Part shown: one piece after another, positions 32,347 through 44,232 of the stretch
Numbering within the stretch: the first letter of the stretch is position 1
How the letters are laid out: each line of letters opens with the position of its first letter
Source: Fragilaria radians
Taxonomy: Eukaryota > Bacillariophyta > Fragilariophyceae > Fragilariales > Fragilariaceae
NCBI GenBank assembly: GCA_900642245.1
Contig: CAAAJI010000014.1
Location: 442,522 to 506,521 of the forward strand
Direction: 5' to 3'
DNA length: 64,000 nt
Notes under the pieces: generated by a model
The model's database searches: none
What the model was told of the DNA's origin: nothing
What the model saw: only the letters and a program-made list of their open reading frames with translations
Program-made: the position numbers and the translations under genes

Positions 32347-34133
32347 GAGAAGATATATATCTCAAAAATTTGCTACAACTACGAGAGCGTTAATGCCTCA
32401 ACCAGAATGAGGAATGTACCTCTTTCAATTGCGTATGACTCTACGACGGGTTACAATTAACTCTAAGGATTTTTTCAGTCATAAGCTTTTAGAGATAAAG
32501 GAAAGTACCATAAAGACATTTTTGTGAAGTGTGGGTAATTCTTTGGCAGTAACTACATCAAACCAACAGTGAACGATTTGGTGTATATCCATGCTTCAAA
32601 GAATGGTATTCATATCAAAATCCGAGGATATCAGGTAGTACAAATTACAACAATGCCAACTACAAGGAATTACAATCATAAGATCAATGCTAAGTGGTAA
32701 ACCAGAATGGACAAGATTGATTAACTAAATTTCCTCTTGCCTGAAAAGAAACTTAAGAAACGTTAATTGAAACAAGTCACTTAAGCTTTAAAGTTAGCCC
32801 ATAATGATGTTATCAGTGAGTAAGCTAAATTTGGTTAGGTTACTGCGGAATATTTGAGAAGCTAAGTTTTTAAGGAAGAAAATGGTCATTGATATTGAAG
32901 TGATAAGAACTAATGCAACCATCTATTTCAAAGAATACCGCCTGTAACATTGTGTAAAAGATATTCATGTCGAACTTCTTCACCAAAACTCTCTCAACTT
33001 GAATTCTATATGAATGACCACTTGCTATTTTTTCATCAATTTGTTGATCCTGAAGTCACATGGGTCCTTTTGATGATCACACATACCATCAAAACATTGT
33101 TAGCTTGATCAATACTCATCTCCGTTCCAGGGATTGAGGAGGTGATGATAACTATCGCGCCTGGATTAAAGCAGCATGGGATTTGGAATCTTCCTATCAC
33201 CTTCATCAATTGCACCTTCTCTACATTCGATTGCTATGCATCCTTTTCAATTGTCCTCCTAATGGACCTCATCTTCATTATATTCATCCATCAGTTTTCA
33301 ATGGTTCTTGAACAAATAGCATGTTTTTTGAGTAGGACATCACATGTATGATCTTGATGGTATCCAACCAAAATGCAGCTCGTTATTTATCTGTCAACTT
33401 TCCTTCAATCATACTTTTGAAGGTGACCATTTCCATACCTCCAAGTATGCATAATTTATCAAAGCATCGACGTTCTTTACCAAAATATATGATATAGTAA
33501 GTTGAGAATGAAAAGTCGATATATATATCTTATCTCGTCTTGCAGCCCGGTACCACTCAAAATCATTTGAAGTTGAACATAATTGTCTGGCACTTCGGTT
33601 CCACTTTTCCACTTTATTGAGAAGTTCTTGAACCCGGATACCTTTATCTCTTTAAAGATTTTTCCAAAGCCTTTCTCTTGCCCGTATCATTGCAGATTTT
33701 TCAGGTCCATTGTTAGATATGCAACCTTTCTTTCATTGATCTCTTCTGTTGAACAAAGTTTCTCTAGCAATAGTCAGTGAAGTCAACAGCATTAAAAAGG
33801 TGATTTTTGCATACTTTTTCAAATGAGTAATCATTGAATTAAAATCGACTAACGTTAATGTCCTGTGTCATGTAAGTCAAATAGCTTGAACTTTGAGTAT
33901 TTTCCACGATAGTTTTTCCATGTACTGATCTCACTTCTCTAATTTATTTGCATCTTATCGTTGTGAATTTAGTGTCATAGATTGTATGTTGCAATGTTCG
34001 AATAACATGACACAACCTTTCCATTTGCTCTGATCAGGTTGCCATTTTCTTAAGAGTATTTATCAGTAAGATGGGCTTTTTGGATATTTTAAGATTGCAG
34101 TGCAATATGCGGACTGCAAAGAATAAAAGGAAA

Positions 34134-34207
34134 CATATTAGTGAGGTTTGAACCCACTAACCTCAGAATAGTTTACCTTAATGATTACTTAAGGAATCTG
34201 AAATATG
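34134..34207 (-). pseudogene. Degenerate tRNA-like sequence
   Basis: On the minus strand a 7-base end CATATTT can pair (one mismatch) with TAATATG at the other end; a D-arm-like GATT-8 nt-AATC follows at the right distance; and a T-arm GTGGG-TTCAAAC-CTCAC has the canonical 7-base TTCAAAC loop. The interval for the anticodon arm does not form a good five-base stem. It may be a tRNA pseudogene or a tRNA-derived repeat. Low confidence. Confidence 0.3.
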
Positions 34208-34272
34208 TTTACTTAAACAGTTGGGTTAGACAATAAGGTCCAACATCAAATATTCAATGCACTCACTAAAGC

Positions 34273-34466
34273 NNNNNNNNNNNNNNNNNNNNNNNNNNNN
34301 NNNNNNNNNNNNNNNNNNNNNNNNNNNNNNNNNNNNNNNNNNNNNNNNNNNNNNNNNNNNNNNNNNNNNNNNNNNNNNNNNNNNNNNNNNNNNNNNNNNN
34401 NNNNNNNNNNNNNNNNNNNNNNNNNNNNNNNNNNNNNNNNNNNNNNNNNNNNNNNNNNNNNNNNNN
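34273..34466. other. Assembly gap (194 N)
   Basis: Unresolved bases only. Confidence 0.98.
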
Positions 34467-35353
34467 GCAGCAGAAACAAAGATCAAGTAAGTATATTATT
34501 CACAAGAAGAACGTATGGTCGACTACTAAACATTTCAAGTCTTTCATAAAGCACCGTCTCTTCCTGTAGCACATGAAGGTGACATGCAATTTTTGTTCCT
34601 TCAAATAAGTAAGCAATCTTCTTGATCGTATAAATCATCTACTTTATCCATAGACATTTTGAGCTTTGGTCGTATCAAGCATTGGAATAATTTTCCAATT
34701 CACTACATTGACTCAAAATTGTCTTGTCTAACATTTCACCCTACAATATCATGGGCAAAATCAAGTTTTTTCTCATCTCTATGATTCTTTCTTCTATTTT
34801 ATCTTTGCTTCAATCATGATGGCCTTTCAGAATAGTAATGGATATTTCTGCCTTCTCTAACCACTTTGCAAACATCACGCTATGCTTGTCATCTTGTAGT
34901 TTATCACTATTAATATTGGTAATTTTTTCCATATCTAATTCTTGGTGACCAGCCATCCCTCAAGATTATTAGTATTAGTCAGTAATCATGTTTGAATTCA
35001 TTATCCAAATTATATTGTTCCTCATATACCCAAGAAATCCTTCTCTGTTTGAACAAAGTAACTGATCTCTAGAAAGACTTGATCCATCCTTTTATACATA
35101 TTCTCATTTACATGCTATTATGCTTTTGTGTGTTGACTATGAGTGCAGAAGCAGATGCAGATGTTTTCGCTGTATTTATTTCCACTAAGTGGATTTTGTA
35201 GTACAAGCATTATCAAGAAACTATCACCTCTTTATTTCTTATAACTTATTTGATTTGACAATTTCCTTAGTCAAATATCAGAGAGAGATACAAGAGATAC
35301 ATTGAAAGTGAAAGAGAAACAACAATGTAACACGTAGTTGAAAATTTAAAGTA

Positions 35354-37022
35354 TCAAGACTTGAGCAGTTGCGCAATGAAGAAAAGCGCATCAGCTAAGC
35401 CATGGCGTAAGACTTCCACGGAAAAAATGATAACTAACACTGTTAAGCAAGATAACCAAGTTTTCAAAGGGGGGATCGCAGGTAATTTTGCAAGCAACAG
35501 CACCAATTTCTCTTTCTTTGTGCCAAATGGATGATATCTTAGGAGTCCAAAATCAGCGGTTGAAAAGCATGGGCGAAAAACTTGTGCCTGGGGGTGAGTG
35601 AAACAACGCCAGCTATAAATTCCTCTGTAACTGCCGTTTCCAGAAGTTCCCATTCCGCTCATAGGCAAATGCGGAGTGCCAAAATGAATAAGCAAATCAT
35701 TCCGTACTACAGAACCTGCTCGACATGTTCTAATCATTTCATTAAAGACTGAATCTTTACTCGTGAAAACATACATTGAAAGTGGAGTTCCTGGAATGGA
35801 GTTGATTATTTCCTGAGCGTCTGCTCTGCATTTAACCGGAATGATAGGCAAAATAGGTCCAAATACTTCCTCTCTCATAAGACGGCAATGCCCAGGTGGA
35901 CTCACTATTAAAGTAGGGTATATAAATCGATTGCTGACATCACATTTATCAGACCCTCCAATCACTTTACAGCCAGGATGAGACTCTACTTCTTGAATCA
36001 TGTCTAACAATCTCGCGGCGTGACTTTCTTTCGCCATGCGTCCGAGTCCAGATGTATCTTGTACATCTTGACCGAACTGTTCTTCAATCGCTGTGCGAAA
36101 AAGTTCGACCAGATTATCGAGATGACTTTCATGCACTAAGACGTAGTCCGGACAGACGCACTATGAATTTGAGGGATTACGATTGGTGAGTAAGAGTATC
36201 GAACGATATAACCCATGAGTATGAGCTTACCGTCTGTCCGCTGTTGATTGTCTTCCCCCATATGATTCTTTGAGCAACGAGTTTAAGGTTAGATGGTGCA
36301 CACTCATCAATGTAACATGGAGACTTCCCCCCCAACTCGAGCAAAATAGGGGTAGAAGTTGAGCTTGCTGCAGCAGCAATTATCTTGCCAACTCTTTCAG
36401 ATCCCGTGAACACAATTTTCGACCATTCCTGCTCGATTAAAACAGACACAACCTCATGATTACCCTCAACAACTTGAAGACAACCAGGATCCATGTATTT
36501 CTTGCAAAGCTTAACTAACAGGGAAGAGAAAGCGGAATTAAGTTCGGAGGGTTTTAGTACAACTGGATTTCCTGCGGCGATGGCACCTGTTGCAGCCGAA
36601 AGATTTAGAAGCAGAGGGAAATTGCAAGGCGCTATAATCAAGACTGCTGGAGGGCGAAGTGGTGTGTCGTGAACTTGAGAAAAACAAGGAAAGTTGTAAC
36701 CCATGGATGGTACTTTCGTTGGTTTCATTAATTTTTTCAGGTTATATCGAAAATAGTCTATCTCCGCCAAAACTAGATTTATTTCTGTGATAGTGGCTTC
36801 AACCTTTTGCTTTCCCAAATCGTAAAATAGGACTTCTTGCCATTCTTTTTCATGATTAACCACCAACTTTCGGAGATCTCGAAGATTTTTCATTCGCCAT
36901 TCATAGGTGAAATTGACTGAACTTTTATGGGTTTCATACATCGGTGCCAGAAGATCTTGCACCTCTAATGCCTTGGATTTTCCGGCCTCCTCATGGCCAT
37001 CATCATAGTTGTCGCGAGGCAT
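35354..37022 (-). CDS. Class-3 (fatty aldehyde type) aldehyde dehydrogenase with membrane tail
   Basis: Two exons, 37022-36231 and 36160-35354, with a 70-base GT-AG intron, giving 532 residues. NAD(P)-dependent oxidation of aldehydes to acids. Motifs: APCNFPLLLNLSAATGAIAAG (Asn134), NPVVLKPSE, IVFTGSERVGKIIAAAAS, LLELGGKSP (Glu229), and GQTC at the splice junction, with catalytic Cys265 the first residue of exon 2 (CVCPDYVLVH). FGPILPIIPV follows, and the C-terminal part has NDLLIHFGTPHLPMSGMG. Length and motif spacing match ALDH3. The last about 35 residues are hydrophobic (LSCLTVLVIIFSVEV, then ALFFIAQLL), a probable tail anchor as in fatty aldehyde dehydrogenases of the ER or peroxisome. 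Without the splice the protein would lose its nucleophile. Confidence 0.9.
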
Positions 37023-40000
37023 TCTTGGAACAGTACGCAGTATAACTTAATCACCAAAGGTGCGTTATAGAATCGTGAACTTTCGAACGAAAAATTGAAC
37101 GCGAATAAATATTGCACTAGCGTTGTATTCTAATGATAAATGGTGTTCGTTTATAATTGACTCTGGACTCCTTTGCATTCTAATGATAAATGGTGTTCGG
37201 ATATAATTCACTCTGGACTCAAGATTTACCCCTTTAAATGGAGAACGTTAAGCCTTCTAATACTGAAAATATTATAAGTACTCCACGTAAGTATGACAAA
37301 AGAAACTTCAACGTGGCAACCCCAAGGGACTTCTATCATTCTGATGACGTTTTTATTGGAGGACATCACGAAACCATATTGGGTTTGACTTACGGATAAT
37401 GTGTGATTTATCACGATAAACTTGTAGTTGGTGGCGCAAATCTCCCACTCACAAAGTTACAATGAGGGTGGCAAAACCTAATATTGCACTAAATTGAGAG
37501 CACACACAAAAATTCCAATCTACAGCCATTCAAAAGGAGACAGGCAAGCCTTCGTTTCCGAATACACTATTGGCTGAACTAAGCGATTAGTCAATGTTAG
37601 CAAGATTGAAAATTATATTATAGGTAAAATGATGCAGAAATAGATCAATACATAATTTGCTTTCAATCTCATTGCTAGTTAAATTGTTCAATGAATTTTT
37701 TTCATTGTCATTGAAAAAAACAAATCCTTTTGCTTAAGTGTGGCAACCCACAAGTATATGAAATCGGAGCAGCATAATATCTCTAAATAAATTACAAGAC
37801 TCCTTAAACTTTGCCCACCTCTTCGGACTTGGAAATTTGAACGCCTATGCCTTGTTAACACTCCAAGCTTAGTGGGAAAAGATAACTTTAAATCTTAATG
37901 TTGAAGGACTATGAAGGAAGTATTAGAATAGAGTTTCAAACGTAACATTCCTCTTCAAAGCACGAGCATGGGGTCTGGTGAGCTTCCTGTCGGGCTAATG
38001 ATCGGGTTTTTGAAACCTGGGACAAAGTAAGTCCGTCAAGCCATCGAACAATTTCGCTGGGAGGCTAACAATAAACGTTGGATATGGCACAGATGGCAGC
38101 TGTTTTTAAAACTCCAGCGATTCAAGCATCAAGTTAGACAAACGATGAATTTTGAGTGAGCTGCTACCAAAACTAAAAATCTCAACGGAGCCAGCATTGA
38201 ATGGTAGCTGGGCAGTCACAGGAAGTGGACTCCACTCTATCCTGCCTAAGCATCTTGAGTTAGACCCCCTTTTACTTCACCCACGCCACGGGGCTCATTC
38301 AAGCAATATACACATTTGGATAATTTGTCCCCCAACCATGAGATTCCCTTCAAACTCTTTTCAACACTTTTCCCACTGTATTTAAATCATTTTAGAAGTC
38401 ACCTTCACAAGACTCATGCTGTTGTCAACTTCAATCGGACAATCGACAGATACACTTTAGGCTCTAGACGCTGAACGCTAAAATTGCATCTCCACTGAAT
38501 TCGAGTCATTTAAGCACCTAGATTTGGCATCCACGTATATCAAGTTGATTAGAGTAAAATACAAAATGCTACCATAAGTAGGTGGTCACCAATGCTCAAA
38601 TTAGCTGAAGCCAAATCAAGGTATTCAGCAAGATCAAGAAGAATACTGGTGAATTTTCTCTGTAATTAATCACACGCCATCCGTAGATTTCACTAAAGTG
38701 GATTCATCGAAGGTTCCTAACTTGGAAAGAGCAGCGGTATGATGAGTAACAAAGACAGCAAAGGCAATAAATGTAAATCATCATTCAACGTGTCATTTGG
38801 GTGAAATGCTTAGATATGAATCTGGTTCTATCTATTCAACTATGAAACAAAAAGTTTCAATAAATATTTGTCTCATAAAAACATGATTTCAAATGTCAAG
38901 TCTTGATGTACACCATGGAATTATCTCATTTTCAATCAAAGATTCACGCGATTTGATATCTCGAGATGCTGCTTCAATTGTCAGTTAAGAAAATATCGGG
39001 CTTAAAGTGAAGATGAGGAAACTATCTGTATCCATCTGATTTCAAAGAAGAGAATAATTTTGATGATGAGGGTACACTAAAGCTAAAGTAAATTTTGTTT
39101 TGCGACTTGTTGGCATTTAACGAAACTTGTCATACTTTTTGAATATTCCTTGTCTCGAGACTCTGTGAACGGTTCTACAATTATCATGTAATCTGAAGAA
39201 AAGAACGTTAACCTACTAGTAGAATCTCATCATCAAGCTTATTGTCTCATGATAACAGGATAAGAAAACCGTGATAAAATCAACTTGTATCCTAAGAATT
39301 TCAGCCATGAAGAATTCACACTAATCTTTGCAAGATCTTCATACAAATGGTTCTTGAAGCAGGGATTTCTCTCTCTTGTGTTTATCCAAAGCTCAGTTGG
39401 ATTTGGCTAGCTTCATTTATAATATTGCCGCTATCAATGCTTAACCCAAAGTAATTTCGTTGTTCTCTGTATCATCTGCCCAATCACTGCCGTAATAGGG
39501 GCAGCAAGAAACGCCCGCTAAGCATTATACTGAATAAAATTATTTCCATTATGAATGTTACAGCAAAACAAGTTATCGACGCATTGGTGATGGAATGGCT
39601 TTCTCACTGCCCGCAACCCCATGACATACAAAACAGTCCTTATTGATCTGAAATGCAGCAAGCAAACCTAGATGGACTGTACTACGGCATCATACGAAGC
39701 AATGGAAACCATAGCTAAGGCTACTGTTTTCAAACAACATGGTGCAGTGCAAAACGGAAATAAATTCGTTGCAGAGTGCCATGTACCGAAGGTTACAATT
39801 CATGAAGCAAGTGTCTTACTTTCACATGTTAGCATTCTAAATATAGAGTGTAAAATGTTAATTTAATGCTTTAAACAATTACAACATAATGAAACAATCC
39901 CGTGACTAGTAGGTAACCCTACTAACCCTACTGTTTTCTAAGTTTAGAGGAAACAACTGGAATGAAAGTATTATTTCACTGTTAAAATTTGGAGAGAAAA

Positions 40001-40722
40001 CAGATCATGTTATTTGTGATAATGGAATTTTACAGAACACTGCTGCAATTGATTTGTTAATCAATCACATTTTATTTTCATGCATGAGCAAACTATCAGA
40101 TGCTTCTAAGTTCGCAAATACATTACTATTCAGTATCATCCCAAATTTGTGATGATATAAAATAGCCAATGAAGCGTTGCTTACGAAGTATACTTCTCGG
40201 AACTTACCTAGACCAGTAGCACTGGACGACTCTTTCATGGAAACCCATATAGAATTCTAGAAAGAAGGAGGGCCAAAATCAGGACATTCAATATTTGGCC
40301 AAACATGCTGCTGAGAATCAATTTAAAGTGTATTGGATAATGTACTGAGCACAGCAACAAAAGTAACTAAGTTAATGGTAAAATTACGCAACGTAAAAGT
40401 ATCGAATTTGTCATGCATAGATCGTGATGTGAGAACCTATAATTTGACGCAACATGAAAAATTGGTAGAAAGCGGAGCAATGGACAGTAATGAATAAACT
40501 AGCGGTTTCAAACCGTACCTTGTTCGTTGAGTGGATAAAAGACTGTACTAGTGTAGAAATTTCTGTACGATATGAAATGCTTGCAGTCTTGGAAAGGTAA
40601 TACGAATAATGTTTAATATATTATGGTATATCCTAATCAGTGCCTACATACAAAAAGGCATTTTCCATACATACTATCAAGTACATTGGTTCATCGATCA
40701 GAAGCATTAGCTTCGCTATCCC
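37023..40722. other. Long intergenic stretch between divergent genes
   Basis: 3.7 kb between the ALDH and ARM paralogue B genes. It has a 50-bp-period duplication (37126-37220). Around 39600-39870 a 64-codon plus frame starting MDCTTASYEAMETIAKATVF looks slightly protein-like, but neither flank is open and it is not recognised. No RNA gene seen. Confidence 0.45.
37126..37220. repeat. Two-copy direct repeat, 50-bp period
   Basis: TATTCTAATGATAAATGGTG starts at 37126 and CATTCTAATGATAAATGGTG at 37176; each continues through TTCG..TATAATT.ACTCTGGACTC. Copies span about 37126-37170 and 37176-37220 with a few mismatches, just upstream of the ALDH start. Confidence 0.85.
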
Positions 40723-43700
40723 ATGTCGAATTCTCTAAACGGACGAAAGGCATTCTCAAGAGGCGGTGACTCTCGCAATGGATCTCTGACGACGGGTGAA
40801 ATGAATCAACGAAATTTGGCTGAAAAGCGTCATAAGAAGGGCGAATGCGTTAAATGCGGTAACAAGACCCACAAAATTGGCCTATTTGGAAAGCGAACGG
40901 CTTTGACAACTGAAGGCTTGTCTCTTTTTGGACGTTGCTTGTTATGTGATCCTGTAGAAGGAAATTCAAGGCGTTCAGTGGACGTGTCAAGTCATCAATT
41001 GAACTCTAATCCTCCAACTCAGCAGCCACGATTACCAGCACAGTTTTCCCAACAACCTCCGATGGCTATCCTCCCTTCTGGCCTTCCAGCTTTGCCGCAT
41101 GGACTAGTAATCGAAGCTGAATATCGAGAAGGATTTCATCAGGATGATAATACTATTGTATCTGGAATTACCATGGATCCTCGATTGAGAGAAGGTGCTC
41201 GTAATTGGAACGGTGAATATCTCCCTGACGAGATTTCCGATGAAGAATCGACGGGAGGCAATGGCTGGCCTGTTGTAAAGGGAAGACCAGAGCCATCAGT
41301 GTCAGGAATGGACGAAATTTCTCGACCACCAACACGCACTGGAATACAATCTCCCAATTCGAATTATAGACAAACCTATCCCCAAGCTCAAGGTTACAAC
41401 AATCATGCAACGCCATGGAATGGACCTTCTCGTACCCCCTTTCATGTCTCTATGCAAAATGATTACGAGTTTCCTTACAATCATGAAGGTGTAGAAGGGA
41501 TTCGTTCTTCTCGAACCGCATCTCCCTCAAACGAATCACGTGGAGGTCGAGTATCACGATCAAGTAGTGGACGAGGAGAAGAACGTAAATCCACTGGTAA
41601 AGATTCTTACCACTTTAGAGATGAATACGGTGTTGATAACTCACAGCTACCATCACATCAAATCACGTCGCTTGAATTTTCGCGGAGTGAAAATTTACAT
41701 TCAAATCATCACCGGATACAAATTGACGAACGTTCTAAAATTCGAAGTGTTGACGAGGCTGATGAGGAAATATTAAGACAGGCTGAGAGTTACGGCGATG
41801 CTGTATATGATCGAGAGCCTCGAATGCATGAACGCAACGGATATTCCATGAAATGGAATGCAGCAGATGGGGAATCGCTTCAACAAAGCGAAATAGAACG
41901 CAACCGTGTTGTCTCACAATCAGGTTCGTCTCACTACGGTGGCAGTGTTTGGTCCAATAGCAACGGTGCATTAAGCACTTTTTCAGCTCATAAGCGTCGT
42001 GGTCAACCAGATGATGATAATTCGAGTGTCCTGGATAGAAGTACTAAAGTGAAAGCTAATGTAAGAAAACCAAGGGAGGCCATTGACAATAGTTTGGTCA
42101 AATCTTCAATTTCAGTGGAAGATATTGGGGCGATAATTAATGACCCAGACGACAGGTACCGCGATAAAAGTTTTAAGTCCCTGGCAGAGCTGATTCTAAG
42201 TGAAGGTCAACAGGCAAAGTTAAACTTCACTGAAAATGACGGCATTCGAATACTAGTTGAAAGCATTTTCAATCACATGCCAGATTCTTTGGTTATGGAA
42301 TCAATATGCGAGCTTCTTTATGCGCTTGTTGCATCATCAGACGGGAAGTCGGAGTCTGATGTTTTGATTGGAAACAGTGCAGAAGGCGCTGTAGATGCGC
42401 TACTAATTACTATGCAAACGCATATTAATGTTGAAACTATACAATGGTCAGGATGTGGAACACTCAACTGTTTAGCCTCTGCTTCTAGTAGCAACTCTCA
42501 AGTTCCAGATGGATCTGAATCGGGTTCTGTGTTTATTGTGGTGAACGCCATGGACAATCACCGAGACTCTCAGCTTGTTCAGGAGTGGGGCATCCGAGCT
42601 CTTTACAGCCTGTGCATGCTTTCGAAACACGCTGAGTATAATAAAAGGAATCTTGTTACTAGTGGAAATGATGGTGGTGGCGGAATGGATGTAATCAGTA
42701 ATGCCATGGAGGTTGCAAAAACTGATTTGGTGACATTGGAATTGGCTTGTAGACTATATTGGAGTCTTGCGGCAAATGAAGACGTCGCACAAGGTTTGAT
42801 GGAAACTCCAGAAGCTTTTTCTGCCATTATGAATGCAGTGGAGCGAAATCACAAGAAAACGGAAGCTGCGCCTATGATGGAAGCGGCATTTGGAGCATTT
42901 GCAAACTTTGCGCGCGCTCCCGATGAACGTTGTCTCTTCCGCGACTCAAATGTCATCGACAAGGCAACCCAATCCATTCAAGCCTATCATTACGATGAAG
43001 TCCTGTACGTAGAGGCATGTGCCTTGCTTGGTGTCCTCGCCACAGATCGAGGAAATATGCAAAATCTCTTGGCATGTGATGTTGTTAATGTGATTGCGAA
43101 GCTGTTTCCAAAATATGATCATAATCAGTTGTTACAAGAAGAAGCGCTCTGGGCCCTGATTTGCCTCACCTATGATTGTGAAGTCGCCAAGCAAATTCTT
43201 TCTTCCGAAGCTAATGCTACAGTTGGAACTCTTGTTCGAATTATGCGTGATACTAGGTCTTCCCTAAGCAGTAAAGAAATGGCTTGTACTTTAATTGGTT
43301 CCTTGTGCACTCTTAAAGAATCTGCAAATATTGCAGTAACCAATGGTGCCATAGATGCAGTTTTAGCTCTAATCCGAGATTTCCCAGAAGAAAAAGAAAT
43401 ACACGAGGCCGCTTTTGTAGCTTTACGCAACATAACAATTCAAGTCAACAATGTGGATCTCTTTTTGAGGAATGAAGTAGCCACCATGATTTTGAAAGCC
43501 GCGTCTTTTTCTGAGGATTCGTCTTCCGCACAATCAAATGTTTGCTGTCTACTTTGGAATGTTTGTGCCAAGGCCAAAAAAGATCCATCATTACTTGTCG
43601 ACGCCGGCGCCATCGCGAATATAGTCCGTGCTATGCAAGAACATATAGACTCAGGTGAAGTGTTAGAAATGGCGTGTGGTGCATTGTGGTGTCTCATCGA

Positions 43701-44232
43701 TAAATCAGAATCACGAAAGAAAGAACTCTTGGCCTGTGGTGCAATTGATGCAGTGAACTGTGCTTTAGTCATGCATCCAAATAGGCCCGCTACACTCGAG
43801 AAAGCATGTGGCCTGCTTGCAAATGTCTGTACAACAACTCATATGGCTGAAGCTATTGCACAGTCACAAGGAATTAGTAATGTTGTGGATGCAATGACAG
43901 CCAATTCAACTTCTATGAAGCTCCTTGAGTTTGGGACCTTAGTATTGAGGAACATTGTTTTGACAGATAAAAGCTTTGCTGCCGAGGCCATGAAGGGGAT
44001 TCCCATTGTACTTCGTTGCATGAAAGATAACCCGGATAAAGTAGGATTCCAAAGAGAAGCTTGTAATGCGTTATGGGCATTGGCAGCTCAATCTAGTGAT
44101 TGCAAAAACGAAATTCTGAATCGGGACGGAGTTTCCATACTCATGGCAACATTGGAGCACAACAGCTGTGTAGGGGATGTACAGGAGGCAGCACGAGGAG
44201 CTATCAATCAATTAGCCTCATCATCTTCATAA
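40723..44232 (+). CDS. Zinc-motif/ARM-repeat protein, paralogue B
   Basis: Single-exon protein of 1169 residues, colinear with paralogue A (28846-32346) over its whole length. N-terminal CxxC pairs are Cys42/Cys45 (ECVKCG) and Cys72/Cys75 (GRCLLC); the block from TTGEMNQRNLAE to GLFGKRTALTTEG is nearly identical in both. The disordered middle (about 80-490) is more diverged, keeping islands such as SGITMDPR, RPEPSVSGMDEISRPP and YGGSVWSNSN. The ARM-repeat region (about 490-1165) is highly similar, for example CGTLNCLA, ACRLYW.LAANEDVAQ and YDEVLYVEACALLGVLATD. Both genes are intact, so the duplication is not a simple pseudogene. It is probably a scaffold protein of unknown pathway. Confidence 0.85.
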   Translation: MSNSLNGRKAFSRGGDSRNGSLTTGEMNQRNLAEKRHKKGECVKCGNKTHKIGLFGKRTALTTEGLSLFGRCLLCDPVEGNSRRSVDVSSHQLNSNPPTQQPRLPAQFSQQPPMAILPSGLPALPHGLVIEAEYREGFHQDDNTIVSGITMDPRLREGARNWNGEYLPDEISDEESTGGNGWPVVKGRPEPSVSGMDEISRPPTRTGIQSPNSNYRQTYPQAQGYNNHATPWNGPSRTPFHVSMQNDYEFPYNHEGVEGIRSSRTASPSNESRGGRVSRSSSGRGEERKSTGKDSYHFRDEYGVDNSQLPSHQITSLEFSRSENLHSNHHRIQIDERSKIRSVDEADEEILRQAESYGDAVYDREPRMHERNGYSMKWNAADGESLQQSEIERNRVVSQSGSSHYGGSVWSNSNGALSTFSAHKRRGQPDDDNSSVLDRSTKVKANVRKPREAIDNSLVKSSISVEDIGAIINDPDDRYRDKSFKSLAELILSEGQQAKLNFTENDGIRILVESIFNHMPDSLVMESICELLYALVASSDGKSESDVLIGNSAEGAVDALLITMQTHINVETIQWSGCGTLNCLASASSSNSQVPDGSESGSVFIVVNAMDNHRDSQLVQEWGIRALYSLCMLSKHAEYNKRNLVTSGNDGGGGMDVISNAMEVAKTDLVTLELACRLYWSLAANEDVAQGLMETPEAFSAIMNAVERNHKKTEAAPMMEAAFGAFANFARAPDERCLFRDSNVIDKATQSIQAYHYDEVLYVEACALLGVLATDRGNMQNLLACDVVNVIAKLFPKYDHNQLLQEEALWALICLTYDCEVAKQILSSEANATVGTLVRIMRDTRSSLSSKEMACTLIGSLCTLKESANIAVTNGAIDAVLALIRDFPEEKEIHEAAFVALRNITIQVNNVDLFLRNEVATMILKAASFSEDSSSAQSNVCCLLWNVCAKAKKDPSLLVDAGAIANIVRAMQEHIDSGEVLEMACGALWCLIDKSESRKKELLACGAIDAVNCALVMHPNRPATLEKACGLLANVCTTTHMAEAIAQSQGISNVVDAMTANSTSMKLLEFGTLVLRNIVLTDKSFAAEAMKGIPIVLRCMKDNPDKVGFQREACNALWALAAQSSDCKNEILNRDGVSILMATLEHNSCVGDVQEAARGAINQLASSSS

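Larger units (their letters stand above)
32347..35353. other. Intergenic with assembly gap
   Basis: 3 kb upstream of paralogue A and downstream of the ALDH gene, interrupted by N. No supported gene. A tRNA-like fold at 34134-34207 is listed apart. A minus-strand stretch near 33600-33780 faintly recalls an integrase but was not accepted. Confidence 0.45.

Noticed and set aside
33400..33780. Possible minus-strand copia integrase remnant
   Set aside because: Only a loose resemblance to the GPRTPQQNGKVE region, with many frame breaks and no neighbouring motif in order.
39905..39930. AACCCTACTAACCCTACT as a telomeric repeat
   Set aside because: Only two imperfect units of nine bases; does not match a telomere period.
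40507..40524. GGTTTCAAACC resembling a tRNA T-loop
   Set aside because: It is a short palindrome; no acceptor or D-arm partners at tRNA distance.
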